Assembly: GCF_003752585.1 (NCBI RefSeq)
Contig: NZ_RKHR01000006.1
Coordinates: 186,001-250,000 of the forward strand
Length of the DNA: 64,000 nt
Direction of reading: 5' to 3'
From: Sinobacterium caligoides
GTDB lineage: Bacteria; Pseudomonadota; Gammaproteobacteria; Pseudomonadales; Sinobacteriaceae
Shown here: one piece after another, positions 1 through 9,553 of the stretch
How the letters are laid out: each line of letters starts with the position of its first letter
Position numbering within the stretch: position 1 is the stretch's first letter
The notes under the pieces: generated by a model
What the model saw: only the letters and a program-made list of their open reading frames with translations
The model's database searches: none
Told to the model about the DNA's origin: nothing
Translations under genes and position numbers: made by a program

Positions 1-2
1 GC

Positions 3-134
3 GACAGCATACTCAGGCAACATGGCCAGGCGATAGAGGATGGTTTCAACGCCTGCGCCTACGGACTAAAGGATTATGCGGAGGCCGCCTACCGGCACAG
101 CCTCCATGCCGAGCTAGAAGGTCAGGCCGAGTAA
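3..134 (+). CDS. C-terminal end of an unidentified protein (partial)
   Basis: An open frame enters from the left edge and ends at a TAA at 132-134. The 43 visible residues are helical and hydrophilic, with Tyr, Ala and Glu rich stretches such as GLKDYAEAAYRHS. I do not recognise the family. The frame overlaps the 3' end of the leftward gene at 122-757 by 13 bp, a normal convergent arrangement. It could be a chance open frame, since only 132 bases are visible. Confidence 0.4.
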   Translation, partial: DSILRQHGQAIEDGFNACAYGLKDYAEAAYRHSLHAELEGQAE

Positions 135-757
135 AGCAGGCGCTGCATTAGCGGCTGCGCCTCGAACTCTTTCAACAAATTCGGCCACGGCAAACACCTG
201 CCGTGATTGACCGCGAGGCTGAGTGAAGAGATCACCGAGTGCTGCCAGGCCTCTAACTCTTGCGCGGTCCAAGCCGTCGAGGGGGTGGCCCTCTGATAGA
301 GGGTAATCAACAGGCTCATCATCTGCGACTCGATCTCCACGATGCGTGCACGCCCCTCGGCCAGCCCCTCACACACCTTCGCGGCAAGACTGCCAACCCA
401 GCCATCGACATCGAAAGAAAAGCCGTAGAGCTTGGCGTTGCGGCCAATCTGAAAGTCAAAGTTATGCTTAGGCGGCAGGCAGAATAGAGTGCAGGCAGGT
501 AGATGATCGTAGTCCCACTGACCGCGTTGCTTATAGTTTTCCACCAGCATGAAACTAAAACAGTTAGCTGGGCTGGTAATACGCTTCTTCTCAACAAGGC
601 CACAACTGGTATGAGCCAATAGCGTCGTACCAAGGCGACGGTGAACAATAGACTTCGGTTGCGACTCGCTATTATCTAGACGTTTGATACTCCAGCCACC
701 GAAGAAATCTTCAGATGTCTGCTCTGGTACTACTATATCTGCTGTATCTATCAACAC
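122..757 (-). CDS. Hypothetical protein resembling an AraC-type N-terminal sensor domain, no HTH
   Basis: This gene encodes 211 residues. A GTG start is chosen because GAGG lies five bases upstream of it. The pattern resembles the ligand-sensing half of AraC/XylS regulators: a cupin-like run of beta strands around residues 20-115 (motifs SPANCFSFMLVE and LYGFSFDVDGW), followed by a helical segment. Full AraC regulators are about 300 residues and end in a double helix-turn-helix. This one stops before that, with the convergent partial gene immediately beyond. It is therefore either a truncated regulator or an unrelated small cupin. The family call is an inference from the pattern only. Confidence 0.5.
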   Translation of the reverse strand: MLIDTADIVVPEQTSEDFFGGWSIKRLDNSESQPKSIVHRRLGTTLLAHTSCGLVEKKRITSPANCFSFMLVENYKQRGQWDYDHLPACTLFCLPPKHNFDFQIGRNAKLYGFSFDVDGWVGSLAAKVCEGLAEGRARIVEIESQMMSLLITLYQRATPSTAWTAQELEAWQHSVISSLSLAVNHGRCLPWPNLLKEFEAQPLMQRLLYSA

Positions 758-947
758 GTTAACCTCGATAATACGCGACTAACATACACTATTAGTCACT
801 TTTAGAAGGAATTTAGCAGGCCGCATAAACTTCGACAACGCCCCTCTCAATTCGTCGCGAATTATTAACCAAAGGTAATATTAGTTCTCTGACACAGATT
901 ACTTTACTGGTCATTTACAGCCCATTTTCCCTGCTAATTCTCGCCAA

Positions 948-3734
948 TTAGTGAGCCTGTTCCCAGTTTTCACCACAGCCGACGTCGACAATCAACGGCA
1001 CCGACAGCGACACTGCACGCTGCATCACCGACTTGAGCTCGGCGCTCACCTGTTCAACTAACTCCGCCTTCACCTCCAACACCAGCTCATCGTGCACCTG
1101 CATAATAATTTGCGCATCAACCGCCTCATCACGCAGCCAACGATCCACATCCAGCATCGCCTGTTTAATAATATCCGCCGCCGTACCCTGCATCGGCGCG
1201 TTGATCGCAGTACGCTCAGCGGCCTGCTTACGCATGCCGCGAGCATTGATTTCAGGCAGATAGAGTCGACGCCCGCGCAGTGTTTCAACATAACCCTGCG
1301 CCTGCGCCTGGGCTTTAATGTCCGTCATGTACTGCTGCACACCGGGGTAACGCTCAAAGTAGCGCTCAATATAATCACCCGCTTGGCCGCGCGGAATATT
1401 CAGCTGTTTCGCCAAGCCGAAGGCACTCATGCCGTAGATCAGACCAAAATTGATTGCCTTAGCGCTGCGACGCTGATCATCACTCACCTCGTCGACATCA
1501 ATAGCAAACACCTCGGATGCCGTCGCCCGGTGTACATCCAACCCCTTAGCGAAGGCACGCTGTAAGCCCTCATCACCGGATAGGTGCGCCATGATACGCA
1601 GCTCCACCTGCGAGTAATCCGCCGCGACTAACTGATAGCCGTCGCGAGCAACGAAAGCGTGGCGTATACGTCGCCCCTCACCGGAACGAATCGGTATATT
1701 CTGCAGATTTGGGTCGCTAGAGGAAAGCCGCCCCGTCGCCGTCACCGCCTGATGATAAGAGGTGTGAATACGCCCACTCGCCGCGCACACCATCTCCGGC
1801 AACTTATCCGTATAAGTCGACTTCAGCTTCGATAAGCCGCGATATTCAATGATCACCTTGGGTAGTGGGTAGTCGAGGGCCAGCTCGACGAGCACCTCCT
1901 CCGCCGTCGACGGCTTACCCTTCGGTGTCTTCTTGATCACCGGTAACTCGAGCTTCTCAAACAGTATCTCACCCAGCTGCTTCGGCGAGCCAAGGTTAAA
2001 CTCTTGACCGGCGAGCTCATAAGCCTTCTGTTTCAGCTCTGCCATGCGTTCACCCAGCTGCTGGCTCTGGCGCAACAACATGTCGCTATCGATCAGCGTA
2101 CCATTGGCCTCGATATCCCCCAGTAGCGCTAGCAACGGCATCTCTAGTTCACTGAACAGCGATAGCAGTTTCGGCTGCTGCTGAAGTTGTGGGTATAAAA
2201 CATGATGCAAGCGCAAGGTAATGTCGGCATCCTCCGCCGCGTAGGGGCCCGCCATCTCAAGCGAGACCTGGTTGAAGCTGAGTTGCTTCACGCCCTTGCC
2301 AGCAATGTCCTCGTAGTGCGTCGTCTCCACCCCCAAGTATTTGCTGGCCAAAGCGTCCATGTTGTGTCGACTGCCCACCGAGTTCAACACGTAAGATTCC
2401 AGCATGGTATCGAAGGCGATACCGCGCAGCTCGATGCCATGGTTGCGCAGCACGTGTCGGTCATACTTCAGATTCTGCCCCACCTTGTGACAGTTTTCAT
2501 CCTCGAGTAACGGCTGCAATTTGCCGAGCACCAGCTCTTCGCTTAGCTGCTCCGGCGCGCCAACATAGTCGTGGCCAAAGGGCACATAGGCGGCACAACC
2601 TTCCTCAACCGCGAAGGAGACACCGACAATGCGCGCCTCCATATAGTTGAGGCTGGTGGTCTCAGTATCGAAGGCAAACAGTGACGACGCCTTGAGCTTC
2701 GCCAGCCAGACATCGAACTCGGCTGCGCAGAGAATAGTCTGGTAGTCCGTCGTCGACGGGCCAGTCGGAAGGGCTATCGTCGATTCCTCACTAACGGCAG
2801 TAGTACTAGCGCTCGATTTGGCTTTTTTTGCTGCGGGCTGCTGCACCGCCGCCGGGTCATCCAGCTCCTTTACCCAGCTGCGAAACTCCAACTCCTCGAA
2901 GGCCGCGCGCAAAGCGACCTGGTCCGGCGACACCATCGCTAAGCTATCCGGCGTACAATCGAGCTCGACATCGCACTTAATCGTCGCCAGTTTGTAGGAC
3001 ATTTCGGCGTTATCACGCTCTTTCTCCAGCTTTGCCTTCATCGTCTTAGCGCCGCGGAAAGAGAGCTCCTTAATCGCATCGAGATTGGCGTAGATCTGCT
3101 CGAGACTACCGATACCCTGCAACAGCGCAGTCGCCGTCTTCTCGCCGACGCCAGCGACACCGGGAATGTTATCCACCTTGTCGCCCATCAACGCCAGAAA
3201 GTCGATGATCAGCTCGGGGCCGACACCAAACTTACTCACGACACCGGCGGGATCCATCACCGTATCGGTCATGGTATTAACCAGAGTAACGTGAGCATTA
3301 ACCAACTGCGCCATGTCTTTATCGCCCGTGGATACAATCACCGGCATCTGCAACGCTGTCGCCTGTGCCGCCAGCGTGCCGATAACATCATCGGCCTCGA
3401 CACCGGACTCCATAATAATCGGAAAGCCCATCGCCTTGATGATGCTGTGAATCGGCTCAATTTGGCTGCGCAAATCGTCCGGCATTGGCGGCCGTTGCGC
3501 CTTATACTGCGGGTACATCTCATCGCGAAAGGTCTTACCCTTGGCGTCAAACACCACCACACACTGTGAGCCGGGATGATCTCTCAACAACCGGCGCAGC
3601 ATATTAATGACCCCCTTAATCGCCCCAGTGGCTTGGCCCTTGGAGTTAGTGAGCGGAGGAAGTGCGTGGTAGGCACGATAGAGGTAGCTTGAGCCGTCCA
3701 CCAAGACCAGTGGAGCTTGCGATGTATTTTCCAT
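948..3734 (-). CDS. polA: DNA polymerase I
   Basis: Replicative gap-filling and repair polymerase that removes RNA primers. With the start at MENTSQAPL the protein has 928 residues, the same as the E. coli enzyme. A GTG start at 3779 or an ATG at 3758 would add residues that do not look like the family. All three domains are present: the 5'-3' exonuclease (LVDGSSYLYRAYH at the N-terminus, GDKVDNIPG near 190), the 3'-5' proofreading domain (FDTETTSLN, D356) and the polymerase (motif A DYSQVELR with D706, motif B around RRSAKAINFG, motif C VHDELVLEV with D882). The catalytic residues appear intact, so both nuclease and polymerase activities are expected. It is divergent from thrB, as in Pseudomonas-type chromosomes. 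Confidence 0.97.
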   Translation of the reverse strand: MENTSQAPLVLVDGSSYLYRAYHALPPLTNSKGQATGAIKGVINMLRRLLRDHPGSQCVVVFDAKGKTFRDEMYPQYKAQRPPMPDDLRSQIEPIHSIIKAMGFPIIMESGVEADDVIGTLAAQATALQMPVIVSTGDKDMAQLVNAHVTLVNTMTDTVMDPAGVVSKFGVGPELIIDFLALMGDKVDNIPGVAGVGEKTATALLQGIGSLEQIYANLDAIKELSFRGAKTMKAKLEKERDNAEMSYKLATIKCDVELDCTPDSLAMVSPDQVALRAAFEELEFRSWVKELDDPAAVQQPAAKKAKSSASTTAVSEESTIALPTGPSTTDYQTILCAAEFDVWLAKLKASSLFAFDTETTSLNYMEARIVGVSFAVEEGCAAYVPFGHDYVGAPEQLSEELVLGKLQPLLEDENCHKVGQNLKYDRHVLRNHGIELRGIAFDTMLESYVLNSVGSRHNMDALASKYLGVETTHYEDIAGKGVKQLSFNQVSLEMAGPYAAEDADITLRLHHVLYPQLQQQPKLLSLFSELEMPLLALLGDIEANGTLIDSDMLLRQSQQLGERMAELKQKAYELAGQEFNLGSPKQLGEILFEKLELPVIKKTPKGKPSTAEEVLVELALDYPLPKVIIEYRGLSKLKSTYTDKLPEMVCAASGRIHTSYHQAVTATGRLSSSDPNLQNIPIRSGEGRRIRHAFVARDGYQLVAADYSQVELRIMAHLSGDEGLQRAFAKGLDVHRATASEVFAIDVDEVSDDQRRSAKAINFGLIYGMSAFGLAKQLNIPRGQAGDYIERYFERYPGVQQYMTDIKAQAQAQGYVETLRGRRLYLPEINARGMRKQAAERTAINAPMQGTAADIIKQAMLDVDRWLRDEAVDAQIIMQVHDELVLEVKAELVEQVSAELKSVMQRAVSLSVPLIVDVGCGENWEQAH

Positions 3735-3973
3735 GGGAGCCTGTCGATACTGTTGCATATTTAGCGGGGCTGCCGACACAATCGCCGCAGGGCCCCATAT
3801 AGGTGGCGTTATTTAACCACAGTCTGCCACCGATTACCGATACCACTCGATGTATTTCAGCGTCGGCAGTCAGCCGGAGCTAAAACTACGGCTTTTACGA
3901 CTAATATTATACGTTAAGTGCGTGTAAGATCGGTGCCCATTCTACAAGATGCCGTACACTAAAAGAGGTAAAC

Positions 3974-4951
3974 ATGGCCGTCTATACCGTTTTAGAAGCT
4001 GATTTCATTAGCGCTCTAGTCGCCCCCTATGGGGTTGGCCCCGTCAATGACTTTCAGGGCATCGGCGACGGCGTCGAGAACACCAACTACTTCGTCACCA
4101 CCGATATCTCACAGCTCAGCAGTGAGAACTCGACGGCCACTGAGCGTCAGTTTGTGCTCACCGTATTCGAGGAACTGAAGCACAGCGATGTGCAATTTTA
4201 CCTCGACTGGTTACACGCCCTCGATCAGGCCGGCGTCCCCGTGGCGGCAGCGCTAGTCGACAACCTTGGCAACAACCTGCAACAGGTCGAAGGTAAACCG
4301 GCAGCCCTGTTTCCCCGCCTGCAGGGCCGACACCTCGACACCCCCACACTCGCCCAAGCCCACTCCGCAGGGCAGGCAATGGCGAAGATGCACCTGGTCT
4401 CCCTCGATCATCACAGCCTGCACCATGACAGCCCGAAAGATTTCACCTGGGTTGAACATAACATCGAACAATTACTGAACTTTCTCAGCGCAGATGAAGC
4501 CGAACTGTTACAAGCGGCCTGGCAGCGCTGTAACGCCACACTACGCCAATATCAGCTACCTTCGGGCATCATCCACACCGACCTATTCCGCGATAACGCG
4601 CTATTTGTCGACGAACGACTGTCTGGCATCCTCGACTTCTACAGTGCCGGTAGCGGCCGCCTCAGCTACGATCTCGCGGTGATGGCCAACGACTGGGTAA
4701 GCGACGCCGACGGCCAGCTCAACGACGTCTTATTGACCGCCATGCTCAATGGCTATGACGAAGTTCGACCACGCAGCGCCGACGAGCAACATTGTTGGCC
4801 CGCGCTATTACAGGCCGCCGCCGTCCGCTTCTGGGTCTCGCGCCTCGTCGCCATCCACCTGCCCAGCATCGATCACCGTCCCGGCGCACTGATTCAGAGC
4901 AAAGACCCTGAACTGTACAAGCGCATCCTGCAGTATCGTCTGCAGCTATAA
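3974..4951 (+). CDS. thrB: Homoserine kinase (type II, aminoglycoside-phosphotransferase fold)
   Basis: Phosphorylates L-homoserine to O-phosphohomoserine in threonine synthesis in the cytoplasm. The 325 residues have the typical N-terminus (MAVYTVLEADF, then GIGDGVENTNYFV) and the APH-type catalytic loop HTDLFRDNALF near residue 200, followed by the metal-binding ILDFYSAG segment. This fold belongs to the Pseudomonas-type ThrB and not the GHMP-type enzyme of E. coli. AAAGAGG sits a few bases before the ATG and supports the start. The position next to polA matches the Pseudomonas order. Confidence 0.93.
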   Translation: MAVYTVLEADFISALVAPYGVGPVNDFQGIGDGVENTNYFVTTDISQLSSENSTATERQFVLTVFEELKHSDVQFYLDWLHALDQAGVPVAAALVDNLGNNLQQVEGKPAALFPRLQGRHLDTPTLAQAHSAGQAMAKMHLVSLDHHSLHHDSPKDFTWVEHNIEQLLNFLSADEAELLQAAWQRCNATLRQYQLPSGIIHTDLFRDNALFVDERLSGILDFYSAGSGRLSYDLAVMANDWVSDADGQLNDVLLTAMLNGYDEVRPRSADEQHCWPALLQAAAVRFWVSRLVAIHLPSIDHRPGALIQSKDPELYKRILQYRLQL

Positions 4952-4962
4952 CAACTACGCAC

Positions 4963-4996
4963 AAAAAAAGGCGACACCGTTGAACGCTGCCGCCTT
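4963..4996 (-). terminator. Rho-independent terminator of znuA
   Basis: Read leftward, AAGGCGGCA pairs with TGTCGCCTT (nine pairs, one of them G-U) around an 11-base loop, and a run of seven T follows. It lies just past the znuA stop codon and also separates znuA from the convergent thrB. Confidence 0.7.
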
Positions 4997-5022
4997 GTAT
5001 CATCACCCCGTATTAGCGAGTG

Positions 5023-5871
5023 TTAGAAACAGCTCTGTAGCTGTCGCGAGACATCCTTAAAGAAGCCGACGTAACCCGCTTCCATCGGCTGTGCGGTTGC
5101 CAGTGGGTCGAGTTTCAACACCTTCAACTGATGCTCACCAAGTAGTGTCTGCACCGGCTTTAGCTTGAACTGTGGTTGCGTAAAGACGCAGATCTCACCG
5201 CTTCCATCCAGCTGTTGCTTCAGCGCCGCTCGGCTAGCTGCACCGATGACCTGCTCATTCTCACCGTAGAATGCCGCTAGCTGGTGCAGGCCATACTGCT
5301 CGGAGAGGTTACCGTAGGCGTCGTGCAAGGCGACAAAGTTGCGTGTCGTGCTATCGGCCAAGCCTTTCTTGAGGTCAGCATCCAGCTGAGCAATCTGCTG
5401 CTTAAAGCTCGCTAGACGCTGCGCAATCTCATCCTTATACTGTGGGTAGTCGTGGCTCAGGGTATCGGCTGCAGCCGTCGCCAGCGCCAGCGCCGTAATT
5501 GGGTTCATCCACAGGTGGCTACCACCCTTGGTCAGCGTTGGCTGAGTGGCAAAAGAGCTGGTCAGGTTAACCGCATTTGAACCGGCCGCCGCCTTCTGCA
5601 TGATTGGCTCAAACTCTGCGCCCAACCAGAAGAAGTAGTTGCTTTCCTGTAACAGTTTACGATCCGATGGGCGCATATGATAATGATGCCCGCTATGGCC
5701 ATCGCGTACGAGGTAGTTAACTTCAACCGCTTGCGGCGCTACGGCCTTGATAATCATCGCCATCGGCTTTACCGTCGTCATCACCGAATCGGCATATAAG
5801 GGTGCTGACAACACTGACAATAGCGCTACAGCGCCGGTCATTATTAGCTTCATCTTTTTCACAGGTATCAT
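5023..5871 (-). CDS. znuA: Zinc ABC transporter periplasmic binding protein
   Basis: Captures Zn(II) in the periplasm and hands it to ZnuB. The 282 residues begin with a signal peptide (charged MIPVKKMK, a hydrophobic stretch, then LYADS). The family's histidine ligand sites are visible: a short His-rich loop HSGHHYHMRPSD near residue 60, SHLWMNP near 120, and LHDAYGNLSEQYG near 185. Two late cysteines (ICVFTQPQ and the C-terminal SCF) fit the disulfide seen in ZnuA proteins. It is transcribed away from zur-znuC-znuB with the Zur-box-like palindrome between. The long acidic/His loop of E. coli ZnuA is reduced here to this short cluster. Confidence 0.93.
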   Translation of the reverse strand: MIPVKKMKLIMTGAVALLSVLSAPLYADSVMTTVKPMAMIIKAVAPQAVEVNYLVRDGHSGHHYHMRPSDRKLLQESNYFFWLGAEFEPIMQKAAAGSNAVNLTSSFATQPTLTKGGSHLWMNPITALALATAAADTLSHDYPQYKDEIAQRLASFKQQIAQLDADLKKGLADSTTRNFVALHDAYGNLSEQYGLHQLAAFYGENEQVIGAASRAALKQQLDGSGEICVFTQPQFKLKPVQTLLGEHQLKVLKLDPLATAQPMEAGYVGFFKDVSRQLQSCF

Positions 5872-5898
5872 TTCGCTTATCTCTAAGAGTCAGTAAGT

Positions 5899-5913
5899 GT
5901 GATATTATAACAT
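5899..5913. promoter_or_regulatory. Zur operator (zinc-responsive palindrome)
   Basis: GTGATATTATAACAT lies in the 66-bp gap between znuA and zur. It differs at one position from GTTATATTATAACAT, the core of the gammaproteobacterial Zur box. Its placement could allow one Zur dimer to repress both divergent transcripts, including zur itself. The match is by eye to the known consensus. Confidence 0.72.
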
Positions 5914-5937
5914 AATGGTTTAACCGAGCGACACCCT

Positions 5938-6429
5938 ATGTCACTAGCATTTGAGCAACACAATCATCAACACTGTATTCACGACGCCCTAGCTGAAGCG
6001 AAGGCGCTCTGTGAGCAGCGTAAACTCAGGCTCACCAGCCTACGCGAGCAAGTACTTACGCTACTCTGGGGCAGCCACAAGCCTCTGGGTGCCTATGCCC
6101 TGCTAGAGATGATGCAACAGGCGCAGCAAGCGGCGGGCATTCACAAGACCCTCGCCCCTGCGACGGTCTATCGTGCCCTCGACTTCTTAGTCGACGAGGG
6201 GTTGGCACATCGCATCACCTCACTCAACGCCTTTATTGGCTGCTGCTCACCGAGCAGCGGTCACTCCAGTCACTTCTTTATCTGCAGCCAGTGCGAGAAC
6301 GCCATCGAGATTACTAGTGCACCGATCTCTCAGGCCATCGCCAGCTGTGCCAGCGAAGCCAGCTTCCAAGTACACAGTGAATCCGTCGAGGTACTCGGTG
6401 TATGCCAACAGTGTCAGCAGGCAACATGA
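5938..6429 (+). CDS. zur: Zinc uptake regulator, Fur family
   Basis: Zn-dependent repressor of zinc uptake genes. The 163 residues show the Fur-family winged-helix region ([15 protein letters not shown], then [17 protein letters not shown]). The structural zinc site is two CxxC pairs, FICSQCENA and LGVCQQCQQ. Clustered histidines (QHNHQHCIH) lie at the N-terminus. It is the first gene of zur-znuC-znuB: its stop codon overlaps the znuC ATG as ATGA. The palindrome at 5899-5913 suggests autoregulation. Confidence 0.92.
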   Translation: MSLAFEQHNHQHCIHDALAEAKALCEQRKLRLTSLREQVLTLLWGSHKPLGAYALLEMMQQAQQAAGIHKTLAPATVYRALDFLVDEGLAHRITSLNAFIGCCSPSSGHSSHFFICSQCENAIEITSAPISQAIASCASEASFQVHSESVEVLGVCQQCQQAT

Positions 6430-7184
6430 CGCGCTTACTCGAGGCCAGGCAGCTCGGCTTTCGCGCCAACGAGCAACAGATTCTCAGCGATGTCGAACTG
6501 AGCATCAACCGCTCAGAGATCACCACCATCATCGGCCCCAACGGCGCAGGCAAGAGTACGCTACTGCGGCTGCTGCTCAACCTCAGTCAACCGACCAGCG
6601 GCAGCGTCTGGCGCAAGCCAGGCCTGGTGGTCGGCTATATGCCGCAGAAGTTGCAAATCAATCCACACCTGCCAATTACCGTCGAACGCTTCCTCAAACT
6701 CGCCGGCGCCAGCCGGCAAGCGATCGGCGCGGCACTGGAGAGAACCGGCGCCAGCAAGGTCATGCAGAGCCCACTGCAGAACATCAGTGGCGGAGAACTG
6801 CAGCGTGTATTGTTGGCGCGTGCGCTGTTGCGTCAGCCACAGTTGCTGGTGCTTGACGAGCCCGTGCAGGGAGTCGATGTAACCGGGCAAATCGAGCTGT
6901 ATCAGCTCATTAAAACACTCCGCGATGAACTCGACTGCGGCGTCATCATGGTCTCCCATGACTTGCACCTGGTGATGGCCGCCACCGACACCGTTATCTG
7001 TCTCAATCAGCACATCTGCTGCCACGGCCACCCCGAGTCAGTCAGCAGCCACCCCGCTTATCTGGAGCTGTTTGGTCGCAAGCACAGTGAGGATCTCGCC
7101 CTCTATACTCACCACCACGATCACTGTCACGACAGTCATGGTGACATCATCGACGACGATCACTCCGAGTGTAACCATGATTGA
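6426..7184 (+). CDS. znuC: Zinc ABC transporter ATP-binding protein
   Basis: Drives ZnuB-mediated zinc import by ATP hydrolysis. The ATG at 6426 overlaps the zur stop as ATGA and gives 252 residues; an upstream ATG inside zur is less likely. Walker A is GPNGAGKST, the ABC signature is SGGELQR and Walker B is LLVLDEP, followed by the H-loop in MVSHDLHL. The last 25 or so residues are unusually rich in His and Asp ([12 protein letters not shown] and following), a probable metal-binding tail on the cytoplasmic side. The reading frame runs eight bases into znuB. Confidence 0.93.
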   Translation: MTRLLEARQLGFRANEQQILSDVELSINRSEITTIIGPNGAGKSTLLRLLLNLSQPTSGSVWRKPGLVVGYMPQKLQINPHLPITVERFLKLAGASRQAIGAALERTGASKVMQSPLQNISGGELQRVLLARALLRQPQLLVLDEPVQGVDVTGQIELYQLIKTLRDELDCGVIMVSHDLHLVMAATDTVICLNQHICCHGHPESVSSHPAYLELFGRKHSEDLALYTHHHDHCHDSHGDIIDDDHSECNHD

Positions 7185-7962
7185 GCTGCTACTCACCGCC
7201 ACTACCGCGGCACTACTCTTAACCGCAATCTCCGGCCCACTCGGCAGCTTCGTCATCTGGAAGCGCATTGCCTACTTCGGTGACACCCTCGCCCACTCTG
7301 CACTGCTCGGCGTCGCCTTCGGCATCTGGTTCAATATCAACATCCAGCTCGCCGTCGTCGCCTACTGCCTACTGTCGGCGACGTTGCTGACTCGACTCAA
7401 CCGCTCCAAACGCATCGCGCTAGATACCCTGCTCGGAATCCTGTCGCACGGGTCGCTCGCTATCGGCCTGGTTCTGCTCTCATTATCCGACAATATATTT
7501 ATTGATATCAACGGCCTGCTTTTTGGCGACCTACTGGCCGTCGACACCACAGACCTCTATATCATCAGCGCTATCAGCGCCCTCGTCGGCGGTTTACTCT
7601 GTTACTACTGGCGACAGCTGTTATCGGTCACAGTGCACCCCGAGTTAGCCTGTGTCGAGGGCATCAACGTACCGCGCATGGAGCTATTGTTAATGCTCTG
7701 CCTCGCGCTTATCGTTGCCATCGGTATGCAGGTCGTGGGTGTCCTGCTAATCACCGCACTGCTCATCATACCGGCGGCGACCGCACGCAAATTCGCCGAG
7801 ACGCCGGAGCAGATGGCCATCTATGCCATCGGCTTCGGTGCCATCGCCGTACTACTAGGCATGACCCTATCCGCCACCGCAGACAGTGCCGCAGGCCCCT
7901 CTATCGTCACTGCCGCCACGCTGTTATTCCTGCTCACGCAGGCGCTTCCAAACCGCCAATAA
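7177..7962 (+). CDS. znuB: Zinc ABC transporter permease
   Basis: Membrane channel subunit of the ZnuABC importer. I start it at the ATG at 7177 ([10 protein letters not shown]), inside the end of znuC. Earlier in-frame ATGs would prefix a Ser/Thr-rich string that is just znuC in another frame. The 261 residues form a run of hydrophobic helices with the ABC-3 family features [17 protein letters not shown] and SHGSLAIGL, and a late [17 protein letters not shown] segment. The gene ends six bases before the convergent SCO gene. Confidence 0.92.
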   Translation: MIELLLTATTAALLLTAISGPLGSFVIWKRIAYFGDTLAHSALLGVAFGIWFNINIQLAVVAYCLLSATLLTRLNRSKRIALDTLLGILSHGSLAIGLVLLSLSDNIFIDINGLLFGDLLAVDTTDLYIISAISALVGGLLCYYWRQLLSVTVHPELACVEGINVPRMELLLMLCLALIVAIGMQVVGVLLITALLIIPAATARKFAETPEQMAIYAIGFGAIAVLLGMTLSATADSAAGPSIVTAATLLFLLTQALPNRQ

Positions 7963-7967
7963 GCAGC

Positions 7968-8633
7968 TTAGCTGTCGTAACGGTACTCATATTCAGCGCG
8001 AATGGAACGATAGAGTAACCGTAACTTCCCGGCTTCGAAGGGCGGTAATAACAACGCATGATAATCACCACGCGGGTTGATCAGCGCTATATTAGCGCTG
8101 TGATCGACCCAGTATTCTCCCGGACGCTCCGTTAACCGCTTATTAAACGCCGCATTGAGGGCATTAGCCGTCCGATAGACATTGAGAAAGTCGCCGGTAA
8201 TGGCGATAAACTGCTCATCAAAATAAGCCATATAGGGTGCCAGCTGCTGTGGCGTATCCCGGGCCGGATCCACCGTCAACAGCACCACCTGCAGGTCCTC
8301 AGAGAAACGCTCACCCTCGATCATCTGGGTAAAGCGCTTCAGCGTTGCCAACGTCGTCGGACAGACATCGGGACAATAGGTATAACCAAAGAACACCAGC
8401 GACCACTGCCCCTCAAGACGGCTGCGGTCAAAGACCTCTCGGTGTTGATCCGTCAGCCCCTGTAGTGCGAAGCGACGGGCCGGCTGCAACACCACAGCCC
8501 CATTATTACGCAATTCCGCTTCGCTCATCAGCCGCGGTGCCAAGATCTTATTCACCAGCAAGCCGAGCAAAACGACGATCGACAGCAGCGCTGCAACAAT
8601 GGTATTTCTCACCCCCCTGTGCATCGCTTTCAT
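7968..8633 (-). CDS. SCO1/SenC-type copper chaperone for cytochrome c oxidase
   Basis: Membrane-anchored thioredoxin-fold protein that helps load copper into the CuA site of oxidase subunit II. The ATG at 8633 overlaps the cyoE stop as ATGA, giving 221 residues. A single N-terminal membrane helix (residues about 8-25) precedes the SCO fold. The copper ligands are C87 and C91 in YCPDVCP, and H178 in WVDHSAN. It is the last gene of the leftward oxidase-assembly series. The Pseudomonas counterpart holds the same place after cyoE. Confidence 0.92.
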   Translation of the reverse strand: MKAMHRGVRNTIVAALLSIVVLLGLLVNKILAPRLMSEAELRNNGAVVLQPARRFALQGLTDQHREVFDRSRLEGQWSLVFFGYTYCPDVCPTTLATLKRFTQMIEGERFSEDLQVVLLTVDPARDTPQQLAPYMAYFDEQFIAITGDFLNVYRTANALNAAFNKRLTERPGEYWVDHSANIALINPRGDYHALLLPPFEAGKLRLLYRSIRAEYEYRYDS

Positions 8634-9553
8634 CGGCTGAGCCCTGCCGTCGCCATTGGGAACAACTGATGATCGACCAGCATCAGGATAAACAACAGTG
8701 TCAGATAGGTGATCGAGTAACGAAAGGTTGCCATCGGCCATTTCTTATCATCACCCAAAAACACCTGCAGCGCGTAATACAGAAACAATATGCCGAGAAT
8801 AACCGCTGCCGCCAAGTAAAGCGGACCGCTCATCGCAGTAACAAAAGGCAGCAAGCTGACCACAAAGAGAATAACGGTATAAAGCAAAACACTGAGCCGC
8901 GTATAGGGAATGCCGTGAGTCACCGGCAACATCGGCACATCGGCGCGGGCATAATCATCATAGCGGGCAATCGCCAGCGCCCAGAAGTGGGGTGGCGTCC
9001 AGGCAAAGATAATCAGCATCAACAGCAGCCCATGCCCATCGACTCGCCCCGTCACCGCAACCCAACCCAAAAGCGGCGGCGCCGCACCAGCCAAACCGCC
9101 AATCACGATATTTTGTGGCGTCGCATGCTTAAGGAACATGGTATACACCACCGCATAACCGATCAGCGAAGAGAACGTCAACAGTGCCGTCAACGGATTC
9201 ACCCATACGACCAACAGCGTCATCCCCAGTACCGCCATCAACAACGAGAAAATAAGGGCCTGCCGCGGCCCTACTCGGCCACTCACTACCGGTCGCTTAT
9301 GGGTACGCGACATCAGGCGATCGATGCGCGTATCGACCACATGATTAATCACCGCGGCACTGGCGGCACACAAACCAATGCCAAGATTACCGCATAAAAT
9401 CACCTGCCAGGGCACAGCACCCGGCACAGCCATATACATGCCGATTAATGACGTCAGTACCAACAACAACACAACTTTCGGCTTACACAGCTCAATATAA
9501 TCCGCCGTAATATTTTCTGCCGCCGACGGCTTCACCGCTACCTGCTTGTTCAT
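8630..9553 (-). CDS. cyoE: Protoheme IX farnesyltransferase (heme O synthase)
   Basis: Converts heme B plus farnesyl diphosphate to heme O in the inner membrane, the step before heme A synthesis. The 307 residues have multiple membrane helices. The UbiA-family Asp-rich motif is in NHVVDTRIDRLMSRTHKRP near residue 75, and a second Asp-containing loop is ARYDDYARADVPMLP. The start ATG overlaps the ctaA stop (ATGA) and the stop overlaps the SCO start, so translation is probably coupled through all three genes. Confidence 0.95.
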   Translation of the reverse strand: MNKQVAVKPSAAENITADYIELCKPKVVLLLVLTSLIGMYMAVPGAVPWQVILCGNLGIGLCAASAAVINHVVDTRIDRLMSRTHKRPVVSGRVGPRQALIFSLLMAVLGMTLLVVWVNPLTALLTFSSLIGYAVVYTMFLKHATPQNIVIGGLAGAAPPLLGWVAVTGRVDGHGLLLMLIIFAWTPPHFWALAIARYDDYARADVPMLPVTHGIPYTRLSVLLYTVILFVVSLLPFVTAMSGPLYLAAAVILGILFLYYALQVFLGDDKKWPMATFRYSITYLTLLFILMLVDHQLFPMATAGLSR

